A stretch of DNA of 46,209 nt from Oscillospiraceae bacterium (GTDB lineage: Bacteria; Bacillota; Clostridia; Oscillospirales; Oscillospiraceae). The translations under genes and the position numbers were made by a program. The notes beneath the pieces were generated by a model that saw only the letters and a list, made by a program, of their open reading frames with translations, ran no database searches and was not told the origin of the DNA. Of the stretch, positions 14,985-30,128 are shown piece after piece (position 1 is the first letter of the stretch; every line of letters starts with the position of its first letter). Location: NCBI GenBank assembly GCA_017461445.1, contig JAFTXW010000056.1:1-46209 (forward strand), in the 5' to 3' direction.

Positions 14985-15210
14985 AAAAGAGAACCACCCG
15001 CTATTGCGGGTGAAGCGGAAAAAGTTATACTTATGGATGGAAAAAAGGACCTCCAATGATAGAGTAGTAGCAGGTTCGCCAACCACTACAAAACAAAATC
15101 AGAGGAGGTCATCCAAATGGGCAACCATAGTTTGGCACATACTAAAGACGTTCATCGGCAGGGGTAGAATACCCCCATCCATGAACGCCTTTGCTCATAC
15201 TGGCATTATA
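14985..15210 (+). mobile_element. IS200/IS605-like deletion remnant
   Basis: A left-end-like hairpin CACCCGC-TATT-GCGGGTG (14995-15012) is followed by AGAGGAGG and an ATG at 15117 opening MGNHSLAHTK, the characteristic beginning of IS200-type TnpA (SLxHTKW). The frame then breaks and ends after 16 codons. A right-end-like hairpin follows, GTTCAT...ATGAAC enclosing GGGGT/ACCCC (15150-15186). The catalytic part of the transposase is missing, so this is a non-autonomous relic or PATE-like derivative. Exact ends are uncertain. Confidence 0.65.
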
Positions 15211-15270
15211 TTCCACAGGGGCGCGTTTGTCAATGTGAACAATGGTCAAAAACTTTTTTTGTGCAGGGTG

Positions 15271-15299
15271 TTGACAAATGGAGTTCGCTGGTGTATGAT
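15271..15299 (+). promoter_or_regulatory. glnN promoter
   Basis: TTGACA (15271-15276), 17-base spacer, TATGAT (15294-15299). It lies just downstream of the IS200-like relic. Confidence 0.82.
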
Positions 15300-15314
15300 G
15301 CACCCATAAGGCAA

Positions 15315-15358
15315 AGGCGTCTTTGAGCTACGGCTCGAAGACGCCTTTTTTATTTTTT
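15315..15358 (+). terminator. Terminator in the glnN leader (attenuator)
   Basis: AGGCGTCTTTGAGC (15315-15328) pairs with GCTCGAAGACGCCT (15333-15346), 14 pairs with one wobble around a TACG loop, followed by TTTTT-A-TTTTTT. It begins about 10 bases after the expected transcription start and precedes the glnN ribosome site, so readthrough must be regulated. Clostridial nitrogen genes are often controlled by ANTAR-type antiterminators, but the two-hairpin ANTAR target is not obvious here. Confidence 0.85.
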
Positions 15359-15378
15359 GTCGAAAAGGAGCGTTTGTT

Positions 15379-17472
15379 TTGGGTACTGTTTCTGATTATT
15401 TTGGCTGCCTGGTGTTTGATGACCGGAGCATGAAGGCCAATTTAAGTGCCGATATTTATCAGTCCCTGCGCAAGACCATCGATCAGGGCGCAAAGCTGGA
15501 TGGCAGTGTTGCCAATGCGGTGGCAGCAGCAATGAAGGATTGGGCCATCGCCCATGGCGCGACCCACTTCACCCACTGGTTCCAGCCGCTGACCGGCATT
15601 ACCGCCGAGAAGCACGACAGTTTCATTTCCCCCGCACCGGATGGCGGCGTTATCATGGATTTCTCCGGAAAGGAGCTGATCAAGGGCGAGCCTGACGCAT
15701 CCAGTTTCCCCTCTGGCGGACTGCGGGCAACCTTTGAAGCCCGTGGCTACACTGCCTGGGATCCCACCTCCTACGCCTTCATCAAAGGAAAGACCCTTTG
15801 CATCCCCACGGCCTTCTGTTCCTACGGCGGCGAGGCTTTGGATAAGAAAACGCCCCTGCTGCGTTCCATGGAAGCCCTGAACCGTCAGGCCATGCGGATT
15901 TTGAAGCTGTTCGGCAACGAGGATGTAAAACGCGTCCACACCTCCGTCGGCCCGGAGCAGGAATATTTCCTGATTCCCAAGGAGCTGTATGAGAAGCGCA
16001 AGGATCTGATCTATACCGGCAGAACCCTGTTCGGTGCCAAGCCTCCCAAGGGGCAGGAAATGGATGACCACTACTTCGGTGTCATCAAGCCCCGTGTAGC
16101 GGCTTACATGGCGGATCTGAACCAGGAGCTGTGGAAACTGGGCATTCTGGCAAAGACCGAGCACAACGAGGTCGCTCCCGCGCAGCACGAACTGGCTCCC
16201 ATTTACACTACTACCAACATCGCCACCGACCACAACCAGCTGACCATGGAGATCATGCAGAAGGTCGCCGCCAAGCACGGTCTGGTGTGCCTGCTCCACG
16301 AGAAACCCTTCGCCGGTGTCAACGGCTCCGGCAAACACAATAACTGGTCCATTGCCACCGATACCGGCGTGAACCTGCTGTCCCCCGGTGAGACCCCCTA
16401 TGAAAATGCCCAGTTCCTGCTGTTCCTGTGTGCCGTCATCAAGGCTGTGGACGATTATCAGGATCTGCTGAGAATTTCCGTGGCCACCGCAGGCAATGAC
16501 CATCGCCTGGGTGCCAACGAGGCACCTCCCGCCGTTGTGTCCATCTTCCTTGGAGATGAACTGCAGGGCATCCTGGACGCCATCGAAAATGACACGCCTT
16601 ACGAGGCAGCCAAGAAGAAGACCATGAAGCTGGGTGTGGATGTCCTGCCCCGGTTCGCACGGGACACCACCGACCGCAACCGTACCTCTCCCTTTGCGTT
16701 CACCGGCAATAAGTTTGAGTTCCGTATGGTCGGTTCCTCCAACTCCATCGCCTGCGCCAACATCATGCTGAATGCCGCAGTTGCAGAGTCTCTGAAGATC
16801 TACGCTGACCGTCTGGAGGGTGTGGAGGATTTCGAAACCGCCCTGCATGAGATGATCAAAAAGACCATCAGGGATCATAAGCGGATCATCTTCAACGGCA
16901 ACGGCTATGATGAAGCCTGGCTGGAAGAAGCCGCCCGCCGTGGACTTTCCAACTATCCTACCACCCCCGACTGTATCCCCCACAGCCTGGATGAAAAGAA
17001 TGTCAGAATGCTGACGGCGCACAAGGTGTTCTCTGTGGCAGAGCTGCGATCCCGCTGCGAGATTCAGCTGGAGAATTACTGCAAGACCGTCATCATTGAG
17101 GCCAACACCATGATCGATATGGCCCGGAAGCAGATCCTTCCCGCCGTAGCGGGCTATGCTGCCGAGCTTGCGGGCAACCTGGCGGCAAAGAAAGCGGTCT
17201 GCCCCGATCTTGCCTGCGGTTATGAGACCGGTCTGGTCACCAAGCTTTCTGTGCTGACTGACCAGATCGCAGCGAAAACCGATGAGCTGGAGGCCGTGGT
17301 GCTGAGCCTGAAGGATGCCGGGGACGTGACTGCGGAATCCTACGCCATCCGCAATGCTGTGATCGGTAAGATGGCAGCACTCAGAGCCGTGGCGGACGAG
17401 GCGGAGACCCTCACCGCCGAGAAGTACTGGCCCTTCCCCACCTACGGCGAGCTGCTGTTTGGTGCGCGGTAA
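15379..17472 (+). CDS. glnN: Glutamine synthetase type III
   Basis: A 697-residue GSIII enzyme making glutamine from glutamate, ammonia and ATP, much longer than GSI (about 450). Visible family segments are [14 protein letters not shown] near residue 60, EQEYFLI with metal-binding Glu, [27 protein letters not shown] (catalytic core) and [21 protein letters not shown]. The start is a TTG at 15379, chosen because AAAAGGAG lies 8 bases upstream and the protein begins as GSIII proteins do ([13 protein letters not shown]). It follows a promoter-terminator leader implying nitrogen-dependent antitermination. Downstream lie the major consumers of glutamine in the cell. Confidence 0.97.
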   Translation: MGTVSDYFGCLVFDDRSMKANLSADIYQSLRKTIDQGAKLDGSVANAVAAAMKDWAIAHGATHFTHWFQPLTGITAEKHDSFISPAPDGGVIMDFSGKELIKGEPDASSFPSGGLRATFEARGYTAWDPTSYAFIKGKTLCIPTAFCSYGGEALDKKTPLLRSMEALNRQAMRILKLFGNEDVKRVHTSVGPEQEYFLIPKELYEKRKDLIYTGRTLFGAKPPKGQEMDDHYFGVIKPRVAAYMADLNQELWKLGILAKTEHNEVAPAQHELAPIYTTTNIATDHNQLTMEIMQKVAAKHGLVCLLHEKPFAGVNGSGKHNNWSIATDTGVNLLSPGETPYENAQFLLFLCAVIKAVDDYQDLLRISVATAGNDHRLGANEAPPAVVSIFLGDELQGILDAIENDTPYEAAKKKTMKLGVDVLPRFARDTTDRNRTSPFAFTGNKFEFRMVGSSNSIACANIMLNAAVAESLKIYADRLEGVEDFETALHEMIKKTIRDHKRIIFNGNGYDEAWLEEAARRGLSNYPTTPDCIPHSLDEKNVRMLTAHKVFSVAELRSRCEIQLENYCKTVIIEANTMIDMARKQILPAVAGYAAELAGNLAAKKAVCPDLACGYETGLVTKLSVLTDQIAAKTDELEAVVLSLKDAGDVTAESYAIRNAVIGKMAALRAVADEAETLTAEKYWPFPTYGELLFGAR

Positions 17473-17500
17473 GAATTTCGTAAGAAAGAAGAACACCCCT

Positions 17501-17525
17501 GGGAGAGCCGCATTGCGGCTCTCCC
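17501..17525 (+). other. Hairpin after glnN
   Basis: Perfect 11-bp stem GGGAGAGCCGC-ATT-GCGGCTCTCCC, not followed by a T tract. It may be a weak terminator, an mRNA 3'-end stabiliser or a processing site between glnN and the purA operon. Confidence 0.6.
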
Positions 17526-17536
17526 ACAGGTTGGTT

Positions 17537-17972
17537 ATGGAGGAAACGATAACGAATTATCTGAAAGCATTTGCAGAAAATGATATTACCGATGAAGAAT
17601 TTGCGGCAGAACGCAGTCAATATTCCCATGCCCGGCCCTTTACGAAGGAATCCCTGCTGTACCGGGAGATTTTTGATACTATTTTCAATTTGAAATCTTT
17701 CACTTCAAATTGAAAGACGTCGCCTGACGGCGTTGTCAATTCTGTGATTTTCGAAATAGAAAATCACGGGATCCCGTCTCATATTGATCTTCATATAAAA
17801 ACTTCAATGCCTCGCATTAAAGTGTTTAATTGAATATCAGTATGAAAAATACTATCCGGGTCAGGGACAGATGATCGTGGATTTTGGGATGCCAAACAAG
17901 GAATGGGAAAGCTGCAACGTCAGCAGCCCCTCCGCCAGAGTGCTGGCAAGCTATGGCGCGAGCGGCAAATAA
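17537..17972 (+). pseudogene. Small gene apparently split by a MITE-like insertion
   Basis: The left part (ATG at 17537) reads about 46 codons of protein-like sequence ending LLYREIFDTIF. The right part, in another frame from about 17835 to the TAA at 17970-17972, reads YQYEKYYPGQGQMIVDFGMP and ends VLASYGASGK. Between them lies an AT-rich element with stops in all frames and inverted ends. The two parts have the composition of one interrupted gene of about 95 residues. I do not recognise the family. The left half could alternatively be an intact short gene of its own. Confidence 0.45.
17676..17843. mobile_element. MITE-like palindromic insertion (about 168 bp)
   Basis: Imperfect terminal inverted repeats: ATACTATTTTCAATT at the left and, reading the other strand from the right end, ATACTGATATTCAATT. 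Inside are smaller palindromes, CTTTCACTTCAAATTGAAAG and GATTTTCGAAATAGAAAATC. It encodes nothing. The left 21 bases recur, inverted, downstream of carB at 29967-29987, which supports a dispersed repeat family. No clear target duplication was identified. Confidence 0.5.
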
Positions 17973-17988
17973 ACAGGAGGAAAACAAA

Positions 17989-19263
17989 ATGGCAAACACA
18001 GCAATTGTAGGCATTAACTGGGGCGATGAAGGCAAGGGCAGAATGGTCGATCTGCTTACGGAAGATTTTGATATCGTCATTCGCTATCAGGGCGGAGGAA
18101 ACGCCGGGCACACCGTTATCAATGAATATGGCAAATTTGCCCTCCATCTGCTTCCCTCCGGTATTTTTCGCAAGGGAGTGGTAAATATTCTGGGCAATGG
18201 TGTTGCCCTTGATCCTGAAAATCTGTGGATCGAAATTGAGGATGTGACCGCCAAGGGTGTGCCCATCACCCCGGAGAATTTAAAAATCAGCGGCCGGGCA
18301 TCCCTGCTGCTTCCCTGGCACCGGGAGCTGGATGGCCTGGAGGAAGCCCGGCTGGCTGACAAAAAATACGGTTCCACCAAGCAGGGCATTGCCCCCTTTT
18401 ATGCGGATAAATATCAGAAGAAAACCATTCTGGCAGGCGAGCTCCTGTATCCTGACCACCTGAAAGAGCATCTGAAAGACCTGATGGAGTGGAAGAACCT
18501 GACCCTGACTTCTGTTTATGGAGCCAAGGCAGCAACCATGGAGAAACTGGAAAGCTGGATCGCTACCTATTGCGAAAAGATCAAGCCCTTTATCTGTGAC
18601 ACCGGTATATTCCTCCGGGATGCACAGGCCGCAGGCAAGAAGATCCTTTTTGAGGCGCAGCTTGGTGCCCTTCGGGATCTGGACTATGGCATCCATCCTT
18701 ATACCACTTCCTCCAATGCGATTGCTGCCTATGCACCTGTGGGCTCCGGTCTGCCCTCCGCCAGAATCGATGAAGTGGTCGGCGTAGTCAAGGCCTACTC
18801 CACCTGTGTGGGCGAAGGTCCCTTTGTCTGTGAGATGTTTGGCGAAGAGGCGGATGCCCTGCGGGAAGCAGGCTTTGAGTACGGCGCGAAAACAGGCCGT
18901 CCCCGCCGTGTTGGCCCCATCGATATTGTGGCCACCCGGTATGGCGTACAGGTGCAGGGAGCAACCAATATTGCTCTGACAAAACTGGATGTTATGAGCT
19001 ATATGGAAAAGATCCCGGTCTGTACCCGCTATCTGGTGGAAGGCAAGGAAACCGACGAATTCCCCTTCCCGACCCTGCTGGAAAAGGCCCAGCCGGTAAT
19101 CGAATATATGGACGGCTGGAAATGCGGCATTTCCGATGTCCGCAAATGGGAAGACCTGCCCATTACCGCACAACGGTATGTCGAGTTTATCGAACAGCAG
19201 ATCGGCTGTCATATTGGCTACGTTTCTGTTGGCCCGGAGCGGGACAGCATCATCATTCGGTAA
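17989..19263 (+). CDS. purA: Adenylosuccinate synthetase
   Basis: A 424-residue GTP-dependent ligase joining IMP and aspartate in AMP synthesis. The P-loop-like motif is GINWGDEGKGRMVD (Asn-Trp in place of the usual Gln-Trp), then GGGNAGHTV with the catalytic His, GVGEGPFVCEM in the IMP region, and GRPRRVGPIDIVATRYGV near the C-terminal third. ATG at 17989 follows AGGAGG by 8 bases; the frame extends upstream into the broken gene but that part is not PurA. It is the first gene of a seven-gene operon, 12 bases before purB. The divergent P-loop wording suggests a clostridial sub-branch rather than loss of function. Confidence 0.96.
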   Translation: MANTAIVGINWGDEGKGRMVDLLTEDFDIVIRYQGGGNAGHTVINEYGKFALHLLPSGIFRKGVVNILGNGVALDPENLWIEIEDVTAKGVPITPENLKISGRASLLLPWHRELDGLEEARLADKKYGSTKQGIAPFYADKYQKKTILAGELLYPDHLKEHLKDLMEWKNLTLTSVYGAKAATMEKLESWIATYCEKIKPFICDTGIFLRDAQAAGKKILFEAQLGALRDLDYGIHPYTTSSNAIAAYAPVGSGLPSARIDEVVGVVKAYSTCVGEGPFVCEMFGEEADALREAGFEYGAKTGRPRRVGPIDIVATRYGVQVQGATNIALTKLDVMSYMEKIPVCTRYLVEGKETDEFPFPTLLEKAQPVIEYMDGWKCGISDVRKWEDLPITAQRYVEFIEQQIGCHIGYVSVGPERDSIIIR

Positions 19264-19275
19264 GGAGAGAAAGAA

Positions 19276-20691
19276 ATGACAAACAAATACGAATCCCCCC
19301 TGAGTTCCCGATATGCATCCGAATATATGCTGCATCTGTTTTCTTCTGATATGCGCATTCAGACATGGAGAAAGCTTTGGGTGGCACTGGCCCGTGCAGA
19401 ACATACATTGGGCCTTCCTGTAACGGCGGAGCAGGTGGCGGAGCTGGAAGCCCATATCACGGATATTGACTACGAATGTGCCGCCGCCCGGGAGAAGGAG
19501 GTCCGCCATGATGTGATGGCCCATGTCTATGCCTATGGCAAGGCTGCCCCCTCTGCCGCGGGTATTATTCATCTGGGTGCCACCAGCTGCTATGTGACCG
19601 ACAATGCGGATATCATCCTGTACCGGGATGGCCTGAAATACCTCCGGCAGGAGCTGCTGAAGGTTATCGCGAATCTTGCGGAATTTGCAGACAAGTATAA
19701 AGCTGTGCCGACTTTGGGTTATACCCACTACCAGCCTGCCCAGCTGGTGACGGTGGGCAAGCGGGCGGCCCTCTGGATGCAGGATTTTCTGAGCGATCTG
19801 GAAGAACTGGATTTCGTCATTGGCAGCATGAAGTTCTTGGGCTGCCGGGGCACCACCGGAACGGAAGCCAGCTTTCTGGAACTGTTTGAAGGTGATACGC
19901 ATAAGATCGATGAAATGAACCGCCGTATCTGCATGGATTTCGGATTTGAAGAATGCTGCCCGGTCTGTGGTCAGACTTATCCCCGAAAGCTGGACAGCAG
20001 AATTCTGAATGTACTGTCTTCCGTTGCCCAGAGCTGCTATCGGATGGCAAATGACATCCGGCTGTTACAGCATGACCGGCAGGTGGAGGAGCCCTTTGAA
20101 AAGAATCAGATCGGTTCCTCCGCTATGGCCTACAAGCGCAATCCCATGCGCTGTGAGCGGATCTGCAGCCTTTCCCGCTACCTGATGGCGGATGCGCTGA
20201 ATGCCCCCATGACCGCTTCGACCCAATGGCTGGAGCGGACACTGGACGATTCCGCCAACCGCCGCATCTCCATGCCGGAGGGCTTCCTGTGTGCCGATGC
20301 CATTTTACGTCTTGCTCAAAATGTGACCAACGGCCTTCACGTCAATGAGAAGATCGTAGAGAAGGCCGTCCGGGAGTACCTGCCCTTCATCGCTACGGAA
20401 AATCTGATGATGGAGGGCGTGAAGCGGGGCGGAGATCGGCAGGAGCTGCACGAGATCATCCGCAAGTGTTCTATGGATGCTACCGCAAAAATGAAGAACG
20501 GTGAACCTTGGGATTTGCTTTCTGACTTGGCAGAGTACCCCGAATTCGGTATGACAAAGCAAGAGATGGAAGCCGTTCTCGATCCCATGCGCTACATCGG
20601 CAGATGCCCCCAGCAGGTGGCCCGGTTCCTGGAGCAGGTATCCCCGCTGATTGCGGGCATTACCAAAGAAGAAACCCAAATTAATCTGTAA
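19276..20691 (+). CDS. purB: Adenylosuccinate lyase
   Basis: A 471-residue fumarase-superfamily lyase that splits adenylosuccinate to AMP and fumarate, and the SAICAR intermediate in IMP synthesis. The superfamily signature is GSSAMAYKRNPMRCE (about residue 280), with HDVMAHV and LGYTHYQPAQ upstream carrying the catalytic His residues. It follows purA by 12 bases with an AGGAG-type site and precedes guaA by 9 bases. Pairing with purA gives the complete two-step IMP to AMP branch. Confidence 0.97.
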   Translation: MTNKYESPLSSRYASEYMLHLFSSDMRIQTWRKLWVALARAEHTLGLPVTAEQVAELEAHITDIDYECAAAREKEVRHDVMAHVYAYGKAAPSAAGIIHLGATSCYVTDNADIILYRDGLKYLRQELLKVIANLAEFADKYKAVPTLGYTHYQPAQLVTVGKRAALWMQDFLSDLEELDFVIGSMKFLGCRGTTGTEASFLELFEGDTHKIDEMNRRICMDFGFEECCPVCGQTYPRKLDSRILNVLSSVAQSCYRMANDIRLLQHDRQVEEPFEKNQIGSSAMAYKRNPMRCERICSLSRYLMADALNAPMTASTQWLERTLDDSANRRISMPEGFLCADAILRLAQNVTNGLHVNEKIVEKAVREYLPFIATENLMMEGVKRGGDRQELHEIIRKCSMDATAKMKNGEPWDLLSDLAEYPEFGMTKQEMEAVLDPMRYIGRCPQQVARFLEQVSPLIAGITKEETQINL

Positions 20692-20700
20692 GGAGACAGT

Positions 20701-22236
20701 ATGGACGAGAAGATTCTGGTATTGGATTTTGGCGGACAATACAACCAGCTGATCGCCCGGAGAGTCCGGGAGCAGCAGGTCTATGCCGAAATCAAGCCTT
20801 ACAATAAAATCACAACCGAACAAATCAAAGCTGCCGGATACAAAGGGATCATTTTTACCGGAGGCCCTAACAGCGTCTATGACGAAACGTCTCCCCATTT
20901 TGATCCTGCGGTGCTGGAACTGGGAATCCCTGTTCTCGGTATTTGTTACGGGGATCAGCTGATGGCCTGGATGGCCGGCGGTGAAGTCAGCAGTGCAGAC
21001 AGCGGCAGCGAGTACGGAAAGACCATGCTTTACCGCAGGGAATGCCCCCTGTTCCGGGATATCCCCCATACCAGCGTCTGCTGGATGAGCCACACGGACT
21101 TCGTGAGCCGTGTTCCGAGCGGCTTCCGTGTGATCGCCCACACCGACAAGTGCCCCTGCGCCGCCATGTGCGACGAAAACCGAAAGCTCTACGGTGTTCA
21201 GTTCCACCCGGAGGTGACCCATACGGCATACGGAAAGCAGATGCTGCATAATTTCCTGTACGATATCTGCGGATGCCGCGGACTGTGGCGCATGGACGGC
21301 TTTGCGGAGCGGAGCATCGCAAAATACCGCAAAGAGCTGGCCGGAAAGAAGGTTCTCTGCGCCCTCAGCGGCGGCGTGGACAGTGCCGTGGCGGCAGTGC
21401 TGCTGCATAAGGCCATCGGCGATGATCTGACCTGTGTATTTGTGGATCACGGCCTGCTGCGAAAGAACGAAGGCGACTGGGTAAAAAGCATTTTCCGGGG
21501 ACAGTTCGGAATGAACCTGATTCGGGCCAATGTGCAGGAACGGTTTTTGAAAAAACTGGCAGGTGTAACGGAACCCGAGCAAAAACGGAAGATCATCGGT
21601 ACGGAATTCATCCGGGTATTTGAGGAAGAAGCCCGCAAGCTGGGCAAGGTAGAAGTGCTGGTTCAGGGTACCATTTATCCCGATGTCATTGAAAGCGGCG
21701 CGGGTGATGCCTCCACCATTAAGAGCCATCACAATGTGGGCGGCCTGCCGGATGTGATGGAGTTCGAAGAAATTGTGGAACCCCTGCGGGATCTTTTCAA
21801 GGACGAAGTCCGCAAGGTCGGCCTGGAGCTTGGGATCCCTGATGAACTGGTGTTCCGTCAGCCCTTCCCCGGCCCCGGTCTGGCGGTGCGCATTATCGGG
21901 GAAATTACTCACGATAAACTGGAAACCCTCCGGGAAGCGGACTGGATCTTCCGGGAGGAATTGGAAAAGAATCCGGTCAGGAATATTGCCAGCCAGTATT
22001 TTGCGGTCCTTACGGATACCCGCAGTGTGGGCGTTATGGGAGATATGCGAACCTATGGTCATACCGTTGCCCTGCGCTGTGTGACGACGGACGACTTTAT
22101 GACCGTAGACTGGACCAGGATTCCCTTCGGGGTGTTGGAAAAGGCAAGCAGCCGCATCACCGGTGAAGTCCCCGGCATCAACCGGGTGGTCTACGATATT
22201 ACAAGTAAGCCACCGGCTACTGTGGAATGGGAGTAA
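20701..22236 (+). CDS. guaA: GMP synthase (glutamine-hydrolysing)
   Basis: A 511-residue two-domain enzyme converting XMP to GMP with glutamine and ATP. The N-terminal class I amidotransferase domain has the nucleophile in GICYGDQ (about residue 82) and the His-Glu pair in [11 protein letters not shown]. The ATP-pyrophosphatase domain has the PP-loop LSGGVDSAV (about residue 220), and the dimerisation domain ends [11 protein letters not shown], the canonical GuaA C-terminus. It sits between purB and glmS in a tightly packed operon. Confidence 0.98.
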   Translation: MDEKILVLDFGGQYNQLIARRVREQQVYAEIKPYNKITTEQIKAAGYKGIIFTGGPNSVYDETSPHFDPAVLELGIPVLGICYGDQLMAWMAGGEVSSADSGSEYGKTMLYRRECPLFRDIPHTSVCWMSHTDFVSRVPSGFRVIAHTDKCPCAAMCDENRKLYGVQFHPEVTHTAYGKQMLHNFLYDICGCRGLWRMDGFAERSIAKYRKELAGKKVLCALSGGVDSAVAAVLLHKAIGDDLTCVFVDHGLLRKNEGDWVKSIFRGQFGMNLIRANVQERFLKKLAGVTEPEQKRKIIGTEFIRVFEEEARKLGKVEVLVQGTIYPDVIESGAGDASTIKSHHNVGGLPDVMEFEEIVEPLRDLFKDEVRKVGLELGIPDELVFRQPFPGPGLAVRIIGEITHDKLETLREADWIFREELEKNPVRNIASQYFAVLTDTRSVGVMGDMRTYGHTVALRCVTTDDFMTVDWTRIPFGVLEKASSRITGEVPGINRVVYDITSKPPATVEWE

Positions 22237-22254
22237 CGGTAAGGAGGAACTTTT

Positions 22255-26771
<4,517 letters not shown>

Positions 26772-26779
<8 letters not shown>

Positions 26780-29700
26780 GAGAACAGATATCCATAAAAT
26801 ACTGGTCATCGGTTCCGGCCCCATCGTCATTGGTCAGGCGGCGGAATTCGACTATGCCGGCACACAGGCCTGCCTGGCTCTGAAAGAGGAAGGGTATGAG
26901 GTCATTCTCTGCAATTCCAATCCTGCCACCATTATGACAGACCCGTCCATTGCGGATAAGGTCTACATGGAACCCCTGACCCTGGAATATATCGCCCGGA
27001 TCGTCCGCTACGAGCGTCCGGACGCCATTATCCCCGGTCTTGGCGGCCAGACGGGATTGAACCTTGCCATGCAGCTGGAAAAGAAGGGCATTCTGAGAGA
27101 ATGTCATACGCGGCTGCTTGGCACACCCAGCCACAGTATCGAACAGGCAGAAGACCGGGAGCTGTTTAAGGAGCTGTGCGAAAGCCTGGGCGAGCCTGTA
27201 CTGCCTTCCAGGATTGCAAACACCATGGAGGAAGGTTTGAAAGCGGCCCGGGAGATCGGATATCCGGTGGTTTTGCGGCCCGCTTTTACCCTCGGCGGTA
27301 CCGGCGGCGGCTTCGCGGACAACGAGGAGGAGTTCCGGGAGATCATGAAGAACGCCCTCGTGCTGTCTCCTGTCCATCAGGTGCTGGTGGAGAAGTCCAT
27401 CAAAGGCTATAAGGAGATCGAATACGAGGTCATGCGGGATGCCAATGATACTGCCATCGCCATCTGCAACATGGAAAACCTCGACCCAGTCGGCATCCAC
27501 ACCGGCGATTCCATCGTAGTCTGCCCCTCCCAGACCCTGACCAACAAGGAATACCATATGCTCCGGGATTCTGCTCTGAAGCTGATCCGTGCGCTGAAAA
27601 TTCAGGGCGGCTGTAATGTGCAGTTTGCCCTGGATCCCAAATCCTTCCAGTATTACCTGATCGAAGTCAATCCCAGGGTGTCCCGTTCCTCCGCGCTGGC
27701 CTCCAAAGCCAGCGGCTACCCCATCGCCCGGGTTTCCGCAAAAATCTGCGTGGGCATGACGCTGGATGAAATTCGCCTTGCCAACACCTGTGCGGCCTTT
27801 GAGCCCGCGCTGGATTATGTGGTGACAAAAATGCCCCGGTTCCCCTTCGACAAATTCTCCGATGCCAACAACCGCCTGGGAACCCAGATGAAAGCCACCG
27901 GCGAGACCATGAGCGTGGGCAGAACTTTTGAGGAAAGCCTCCTGAAAGGTATCCGTTCCCTGGAAATCGGTGTGTACCATCTGCACATGGGGAAATTCGA
28001 TGACTGGGACAAGGATGAACTGCTGCGCTATATTGCCATCGGCACCGATGACCGCATCTACGCCATTGCTCAGCTTCTGCGGTTGGGTACGAGGGCGGAG
28101 GAGATCGTGGATGCCACGGGCATCGATGCGTTCTTTATCCGTAAGCTGCGAAACATCGTAGAATTGGAGCAGTATCTGAAAGATCATCCCAATGACGGCG
28201 GCGCGCTGTTTGAAGCAAAAAAGAGTGGCTTTCCGGATAAAGCCATTGCAAAGCTCTGGGGCGTGCGGGAGGGGGATATCTACACTCTGCGCAAAGAACA
28301 GAATATCCTTCCCGGCTACCGGATGATCGACTCCTGTGCCGTGGAATTTGACAGCTATATTCCCTATTTTTATTCCACCTACGAAACGGAAAACGAATCT
28401 GTGGTATCGGACAGGAAAAAGGTCATCGTTCTCGGCTCCGGCCCCATCCGCATTGGTCAGGGCGTGGAATTTGACTATTCCACCGTCCATGCCATCCAGA
28501 CCATCCAAAAGGCAGGCTATGAAGCCATCATTATCAACAACAACCCGGAAACAGTTTCCACCGACTACACCACTTCCGACAAGCTGTACTTTGAGCCGCT
28601 GACTGTGGAGGATGTGATGAATATCGTGACCCTGGAGCGGCCGGAGGGTGTCATTGCGTCTCTGGGCGGGCAGACCGCCATCAACCTTGCACAGCCACTG
28701 ACTGACCTTGGTGTAAAGATCATCGGAACCGACTGTGCCGCCATCGAAAAGGCGGAGGACAGAAATGTCTTTGAAAATCTGCTGAACGAGCTGAATATTC
28801 CCCGGGCAAAAGGCAAAGCTGTTACCAAAATCGAGGATGGTGTGGCTGCTGCCCGGGAAATCGGCTACCCGGTTCTGGTGCGGCCCAGCTTCGTCCTTGG
28901 CGGACGGGCTATGCAGATCGTGGCGGACGAGGAACATCTGCGCCGCTATCTGCACACTGCCGTGGAAATCGATGAGGATAAGCCTGTGCTGGTGGATAAA
29001 TATATCCGGGGCAAAGAGGTAGAGATCGATGCCATCTGTGACGGTACAGATGTATTCGTTCCCGGCATCATGGAGCTGGTGGAGCGCACCGGTGTCCACT
29101 CCGGCGATTCCATCAGCGTGTATCCCTCCTTTTCCATTTCGGATCAGGTCAAGGGGATCATCCTGCAATATGCGAAAAAGCTGGGGCCAGCCATTGGCAT
29201 TCGGGGACTGTTCAATATCCAGTTTATTGTAGATAAAGACGATAATGTGTATATCATCGAGGTCAATCCCCGATCCTCCCGAACAGTTCCATTCCTGAGC
29301 AAAGCCACCGGTTATCCTCTGGCGGACATTGCTACCCTGGTGTCTCTGGGCCACAGTCTGAAAGAGCAGGGTATCGATATGCTGTATCCCGACGAAAAGA
29401 CGCGGTATTATGCCAAGGCTCCCGCCTTTTCGTTTGCCAAGCTCCGGGGACTGGATGCCTATCTCAGTCCGGAAATGAAGTCCACCGGCGAGGCCATCGG
29501 CTATGATAACTCCCTGACCCGGGCACTATATAAGGCACTGCAGGCCTCCGGCGTAAAGCTGCAGAACTACGGTACGGTCTTTGCCACGATTTCCGACGAG
29601 GACAAGGAGGAGGCCCTGCCCCTGCTGCGCCGCTTCTACGCGCTGGGCTTCAATATCGAAGCCACCGCAGGTACAGCGGCATTTCTCAAAAAACACGGTA

Positions 29701-29951
29701 TCCGTACCCGTATCAAGGCAAAGGTGGATGACGGCTCCACGGAAATTCTGGATTCCATCCGGCAGGGTCATGTGACCTATGTCATCAACACCATGGATGT
29801 CCGCTGTGAGGACATTCACTCCGGCTCCAGCCAAATACGCCGCTGCGCCGTAGAGAACGGCGTAACCATGCTGACGGCACTGGATACCGTCCGGGTGCTG
29901 CTGGATGTGCTGGAGGAAATCACTCTGGGGATTTCTACCATCGACGCATAA
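26772..29951 (+). CDS. carB: Carbamoyl-phosphate synthase large chain
   Basis: A 1059-residue synthetase subunit of usual length. Two homologous ATP-grasp halves are visible, each beginning with a VLGSGPIxIGQ-type motif (near residues 10 and 555) followed by VEFDY/AEFDY. Glycine-rich loops [10 protein letters not shown] and [10 protein letters not shown] mark the two ATP sites. The last ~130 residues form the MGS-like allosteric domain ([19 protein letters not shown]), which binds regulators such as UMP. It closes the seven-gene operon. Palindromic repeats and no strong terminator follow immediately. Confidence 0.98.
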
Positions 29952-29953
29952 CG

Positions 29954-29987
29954 ATTTGAAATTCAGATTTCAAATTGAAAATAGTAT
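29954..29987. repeat. Palindromic repeat after carB, shared with the MITE-like element
   Basis: ATTTGAAAT-N4-ATTTCAAAT hairpin, then a block at 29967-29987 that is the reverse complement of the left end of the element at 17676-17843. It may act as an mRNA end hairpin. Confidence 0.55.
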
Positions 29988-30011
29988 GAAAGCGGGGGAA
30001 TCTCCCACGGG

Positions 30012-30060
30012 CTACCCAACATGCCACCGGCATGTTGGGTACGGCTGCTTCGCAGCCGCC
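30012..30060. repeat. Tandem hairpins in the carB/recombinase intergenic region
   Basis: CCCAACATGCC-ACC-GGCATGTTGGG (30015-30039) and CGGCTGC-TTC-GCAGCCG (30042-30058). Both are perfect, GC-rich and without T tracts, resembling the dispersed hairpins at 42600-42745. Confidence 0.55.
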
Positions 30061-30088
30061 GCCCTTTCGATCCCACACAGTTCATAAT

Positions 30089-30128
30089 GAAAAAACTCCG
30101 ATACCTTTTCAGGCATCGGAGTTTTTTT
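30089..30128. terminator. Terminator between carB and the recombinase fragment
   Basis: ACTCCGAT/ATCGGAGT stem extended by CCT/AGG across one mismatch, flanked by A5 and T7, so functional in both directions. It probably ends the purA-carB transcript. Confidence 0.8.

Noticed and set aside
14859-15309. Short frames between cysK and glnN as genes
   Set aside because: They run through the terminator, palindromes and the IS200-like relic; no ribosome site except the truncated TnpA start.
22237-22254. glmS ribozyme upstream of glmS
   Set aside because: Only 18 bases separate guaA from glmS and there is no space for the ribozyme; the gene is internal to an operon.
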